Below are positions 41,763-44,197 of a stretch of DNA of 44,197 nucleotides, piece after piece. Under the pieces are notes generated by a model. It was not told the DNA's origin, did no database searches, and worked only from the letters and a program-made list of their open reading frames with translations. Positions within the stretch are counted from its first letter, which is position 1; every line of letters starts with the position of its first letter. The translations under genes were made by a program, and so were the position numbers. Source of the stretch: JBJFCE01 sp051888775 (GTDB lineage Bacteria; Bacillota; Clostridia; Lachnospirales; Lachnospiraceae); contig JBJFCE010000062.1 of NCBI GenBank assembly GCA_051888775.1, positions 1 to 44,197 of the forward strand, read 5' to 3'.

Positions 41763-42580
41763 GCACTTTCTCCTTTCTGTAATACTTCCCTTTCGATATC
41801 ATGATACCGGTGGTGTGCACGGTGTCTTCTGTAGACATTTCCCCATGCAAGCACCTTATTCATAATCCAATATCCTGCAACCGCAGACTGCTCCACAATT
41901 TTCTTATGTTTTTTCCGTACTTTATCCTCCCAGTCACCGTCCGCAAACGTATGAACACCTTCCTTGATCGCCTTGATCAGGTCATCATTATTGCGTATCT
42001 CACTGTCAATCTCGGTAAATGCCGCGCCGATCACCTGATCCCGGTGTGCATCCGAGCCTCCAAACTCAGGCTTTTTATATTTGATTGCCAGCCGCTTTGC
42101 CAGTTTGTTCTGAAACGGTTTGGAGCAGGCATTAAAGCTCTCCACAAAATCGAATTTGTGCATCAGTTTTTCATTAACTTTTCCGGCTTTTGTATGCATA
42201 AAAGCAAAAAAACCGTTCCCGTAAGGATGTGCCGGTCCTAAGATTCCGCCCATTTCATGCACTATCTTTTCCAACCGTCTGACCGTCATTCCGCGCACTT
42301 CCAACAATCTGGTCTTGACCTTTTCCGGAAGTACCACGAGCATATGCCCGCCGTCCCGTGTATCATATTCGATGCCCCGCAACACTATAAACGGCTTTCC
42401 TGCCGCCTGTTCCACTCTCTTTTTAATCTCCTGCCATTTATCATGCCCTTTATAGGAATTATGATCCGTCACCAGCATACCGTCATATCCGAGATGTACC
42501 AGTTTCTTCACATAATGCTCCAGCTCCACTTTTGCATCAATGGATCCCTCCCTCGTATGGCAATGCATATCAAATTTCAT
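41759..42580 (-). CDS. PHP domain metal-dependent phosphoesterase-like protein
   Basis: A 273-residue protein. The metal ligands are His6 and His8 in DMHCHTREGS, Asp39 and His40 in VTDHNS, a glutamate in RGIEYDT, and GSDAHR. The PHP fold covers about residues 1-210; the C-terminal 60 residues are basic and helical. The family includes phosphoesterases acting on nucleotides and sugar phosphates; the substrate here is unknown. AAAGGGAT precedes the start. It is coupled to the flavoprotein gene by an ATGA overlap. Confidence 0.9.
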   Translation of the reverse strand: MKFDMHCHTREGSIDAKVELEHYVKKLVHLGYDGMLVTDHNSYKGHDKWQEIKKRVEQAAGKPFIVLRGIEYDTRDGGHMLVVLPEKVKTRLLEVRGMTVRRLEKIVHEMGGILGPAHPYGNGFFAFMHTKAGKVNEKLMHKFDFVESFNACSKPFQNKLAKRLAIKYKKPEFGGSDAHRDQVIGAAFTEIDSEIRNNDDLIKAIKEGVHTFADGDWEDKVRKKHKKIVEQSAVAGYWIMNKVLAWGNVYRRHRAHHRYHDIEREVLQKGESA

Positions 42581-42666
42581 ATCGTGTTATCCCTTTTGTC
42601 ATTTTGTTTGTTTTGATACTACTTGTATTTTCTGCTTTTTTCGGACAGCTATGCATTCCGACAGTG

Positions 42667-42840
42667 TCAATCGATGACCGTGTACTGCAGACACTCATAT
42701 AAAAGTCTGGTTCCGACAGCAATGTTTTCCGGCAAAAGTGCTCTTGCTACCAGTTTCAGATCATCGCTTTCGATATCCGTCCGCTTTAAATTGGCATAAT
42801 CGCCGTCAATACTGTCTACAATGTATTCAAATGAATTCAT
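42667..42840 (-). CDS. Small DUF3006-like protein, 57 residues
   Basis: A 57-residue gene with AAGGAAG upstream of the ATG. The sequence starts MNSFEYIVDSIDGDYANLKR and has ARALLPENIAVGTRLLYE, a small beta-barrel pattern close to DUF3006 proteins. No cysteine motif or membrane segment. It lies between the nitrilase and PHP genes on the same strand, likely in one transcript. Function unknown. Confidence 0.7.
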   Translation of the reverse strand: MNSFEYIVDSIDGDYANLKRTDIESDDLKLVARALLPENIAVGTRLLYECLQYTVID

Positions 42841-42921
42841 GCCTGTTCTTCCTTTTCATTTTTTCTTTATGTTGTTTTCCGCTTTTCCCATTGCGTTTTC
42901 TCCGACTATCACTATACCACT

Positions 42922-43809
42922 TTATCGAATTTCATCCAACAGCGTGTGCTGATTTTTTTCAGAAATAAAATGCCGATATGCCTTGACCTTCCTATACTTT
43001 CCCAGATCCTCCCTGCTTCGGAATGCTCTGATCGCATCCATATCAAAGTCCGCATAGACCAGTCCGTCGTACATTTCATCCGCAATTATGATCGCATTAT
43101 CCGGAAGGTCCCAGACCATCGGATAAAACGCACACGAACATCCCGCGTCTTTTCCCGGCGGATTTGCCATTGCAACACCTGTCATGTTCTGCATTGCCGC
43201 AACCGAAAGCTCCTGCAGCCGGTACGGTCTGATATCCGTGCAATCGTTCGGGATCAGAATCAGTTCCGCTCCCTGCAACATCAGCTCTCTTGCACTTTCC
43301 GGATATTCCCTGTCATAACAGATCATGACACCGATACAGATATCATCAAACCAACAGACTTTAAATTCTTCTCCGCTTTCCAAATACCGCTCAACATCAA
43401 AATCACAGGTATGTACCTTTGCATATTTGAGCAGGACAGCGCCGTCTCTGTCAATGATATATGCCGAATTTTGCGGATATTCTTTGCCCCGTGTAAAAGC
43501 CGTGATCTCCACACCGATCCGAAGTTCCTTCGCAGCCTTTTTGATCTGTTCAAGATAACGGCTGTCATCCGTCAACGCCCACTTGCACCAGCTCACAAAT
43601 CCCGGATCGTTCTTAATCTCTTCCACCGGCTTTAAGGAACTGCAAATATCCGGCATCCGGTAGGACGTAAGAAAGCATTCCGGAAACAATACAAAATCCG
43701 CTCCGTTTTCCTTTGCAGTTTTCATATACCGGATTGCCAGCTCCGTATTTGTCTCTATATTCGGTCCGGACACATGATGCTGGACCATTGCTACCCGAAA
43801 TTCTTTCAT
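42922..43809 (-). CDS. Nitrilase/carbon-nitrogen hydrolase family amidase
   Basis: A 295-residue enzyme of the nitrilase superfamily with the catalytic triad Glu44 (LFPECF), Lys131 (YAKVHT) and Cys164 (MICYDREYP). Members hydrolyse amides of small molecules such as omega-amides or N-carbamoyl compounds; the substrate is not identifiable here. GGAGG precedes the ATG at 43809; the longer frame runs into element B3. It probably starts the transcript with the 57-residue, PHP and flavoprotein genes. Confidence 0.93.
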   Translation of the reverse strand: MKEFRVAMVQHHVSGPNIETNTELAIRYMKTAKENGADFVLFPECFLTSYRMPDICSSLKPVEEIKNDPGFVSWCKWALTDDSRYLEQIKKAAKELRIGVEITAFTRGKEYPQNSAYIIDRDGAVLLKYAKVHTCDFDVERYLESGEEFKVCWFDDICIGVMICYDREYPESARELMLQGAELILIPNDCTDIRPYRLQELSVAAMQNMTGVAMANPPGKDAGCSCAFYPMVWDLPDNAIIIADEMYDGLVYADFDMDAIRAFRSREDLGKYRKVKAYRHFISEKNQHTLLDEIR

Positions 43810-43881
43810 TGCAACTTCCTCCCCACTCACACTACCATATCGTGTACCTATGTTGCAAGAAGAATCAGGATACTTGCAGTC

Positions 43882-44062
43882 AGGTTCCGCCCAAGGCAGT
43901 TTGCGGGCACAGAAAGAAGGATTCGTTTGGCGCCCCTTGAAAAACACCGGCACTTGGCGAGGTACTTTCGAGCCTAGTGTCCGCTGCGTTTTTCATGGAG
44001 TGAGAACGTGTCGCCAAATGAATCCTTCTTTCTGTGTCCGCAAACTGCCTTGGGCGGAACTG
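43882..44062 (+). repeat. Type B hairpin element B3
   Basis: A 181 bp element with about 50-base arms (from GGTTCCGCCCAAGGC) and the core at 43933-44011. The core hairpin has CCGGCACTTGGCGAGG and CGAGCCTAGTGTCC and ends AGTGAGAACGT, as in B2, but the arms are unrelated to B2. Two non-canonical arm positions are both G-U on the core strand. It separates sigF from the nitrilase gene. Confidence 0.9.
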
Positions 44063-44114
44063 TTACAGATCTGCTTTTTCTTCCTTCATTTTGTATTTGC
44101 AATGATTTCGTAGT

Positions 44115-44197
44115 TTATGCCTTTTCCCGCATCCGCAACAGGATCCGCTTCTCCATACGGCTGACCTGCACCTGACTGATCTGCAGCCGTTTGGCAA
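44115..44197 (-). CDS. sigF: Sporulation sigma factor F, C-terminal end (partial)
   Basis: Only the last 27 codons are in the window. They read KRLQISQVQVSRMEKRIL and end REKA, the region 4.2 recognition helix of a sporulation sigma factor. The QVQVSR-EK-IL pattern is nearer SigF (ISQVQVSRLEKKIL) than SigG. The position upstream of spoVAA on the same strand also matches the Bacillus sigF-spoVA order. The rest of the gene lies beyond 44197. Confidence 0.85.
   Translation of the reverse strand, partial: AKRLQISQVQVSRMEKRILLRMREKA

Noticed and set aside
4202..44062. Hairpin elements as a CRISPR array
   Set aside because: Copies are separated by whole genes, carry no regularly spaced unique spacers, and no cas gene is present.

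Overview
The window looks like chromosomal DNA of an anaerobic, spore-forming Firmicute, most likely a Lachnospiraceae-type gut clostridium. The evidence is a full set of spoVA genes with the end of a sigma-F gene, the oxygen-sensitive class III ribonucleotide reductase (nrdD/nrdG), a flavin reductase-rubredoxin fusion, an iron-sulfur flavoprotein, strong AGGAGG-type ribosome binding sites, and plant-polysaccharide enzymes (GH51 arabinofuranosidase, GH26 mannanase). No rRNA, tRNA, CRISPR array, transposase or prophage was recognised. Most genes lie on the minus strand.

Layout. 0-4.2 kb: two uncharacterised proteins, a DUF2798 membrane protein, and the ptsH-ptsI pair of general PTS enzymes. 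4.5-7.5 kb: a CarD-like regulator, spoVAE, the flavin reductase-rubredoxin protein, a shikimate-kinase-like protein overlapping ridA, and a small unknown. 7.9-10.8 kb: a membrane protein, a serine hydrolase and spoVAD. 11-14 kb: nrdD-nrdG behind a promoter overlapped by NrdR-like boxes. 14-19.6 kb: an arabinoside operon (abfA, araB-like kinase, araD, DUF6171), then ilvE. 20-25.8 kb: trxA, greA, and a MarR-controlled heterodimeric ABC exporter. 26-30.6 kb: a cytidylate-kinase-like protein and a polar amino-acid ABC importer with a structured leader. 30.6-36 kb: a FUSC-HAD fusion, a coat-like ferritin-fold protein, a nuclease, a mannanase and a MATE exporter. 36-39.9 kb: spoVAC, then arsR, a P1B ATPase and a free HMA protein. 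40-44.2 kb: spoVAB, spoVAA, an iron-sulfur flavoprotein, a PHP protein, a 57-residue protein, a nitrilase-family amidase and the 3' end of sigF.

Two things stand out. First, sigF, spoVAA, spoVAB, spoVAC, spoVAD and spoVAE are all present, on one strand and in the order of the compact Bacillus sigF-spoVA locus, but spread over about 39 kb with unrelated genes between them. Three of the fragments have promoter-like sequences matching the forespore sigma-G pattern. Second, the intergenic gaps hold a family of about 115-205 bp hairpin elements: seven of type A (one cut by the window edge, one lacking an outer arm), three of type B, two of type C and one possible type D. In each type a conserved central core sits between long arms that pair with each other almost perfectly but differ from locus to locus. 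Several copies are flanked by 8-13 bp direct repeats, and paired changes preserve the fold. They cover roughly 2 kb and are the best candidate here for an undescribed mobile, probably transcribed, element family.
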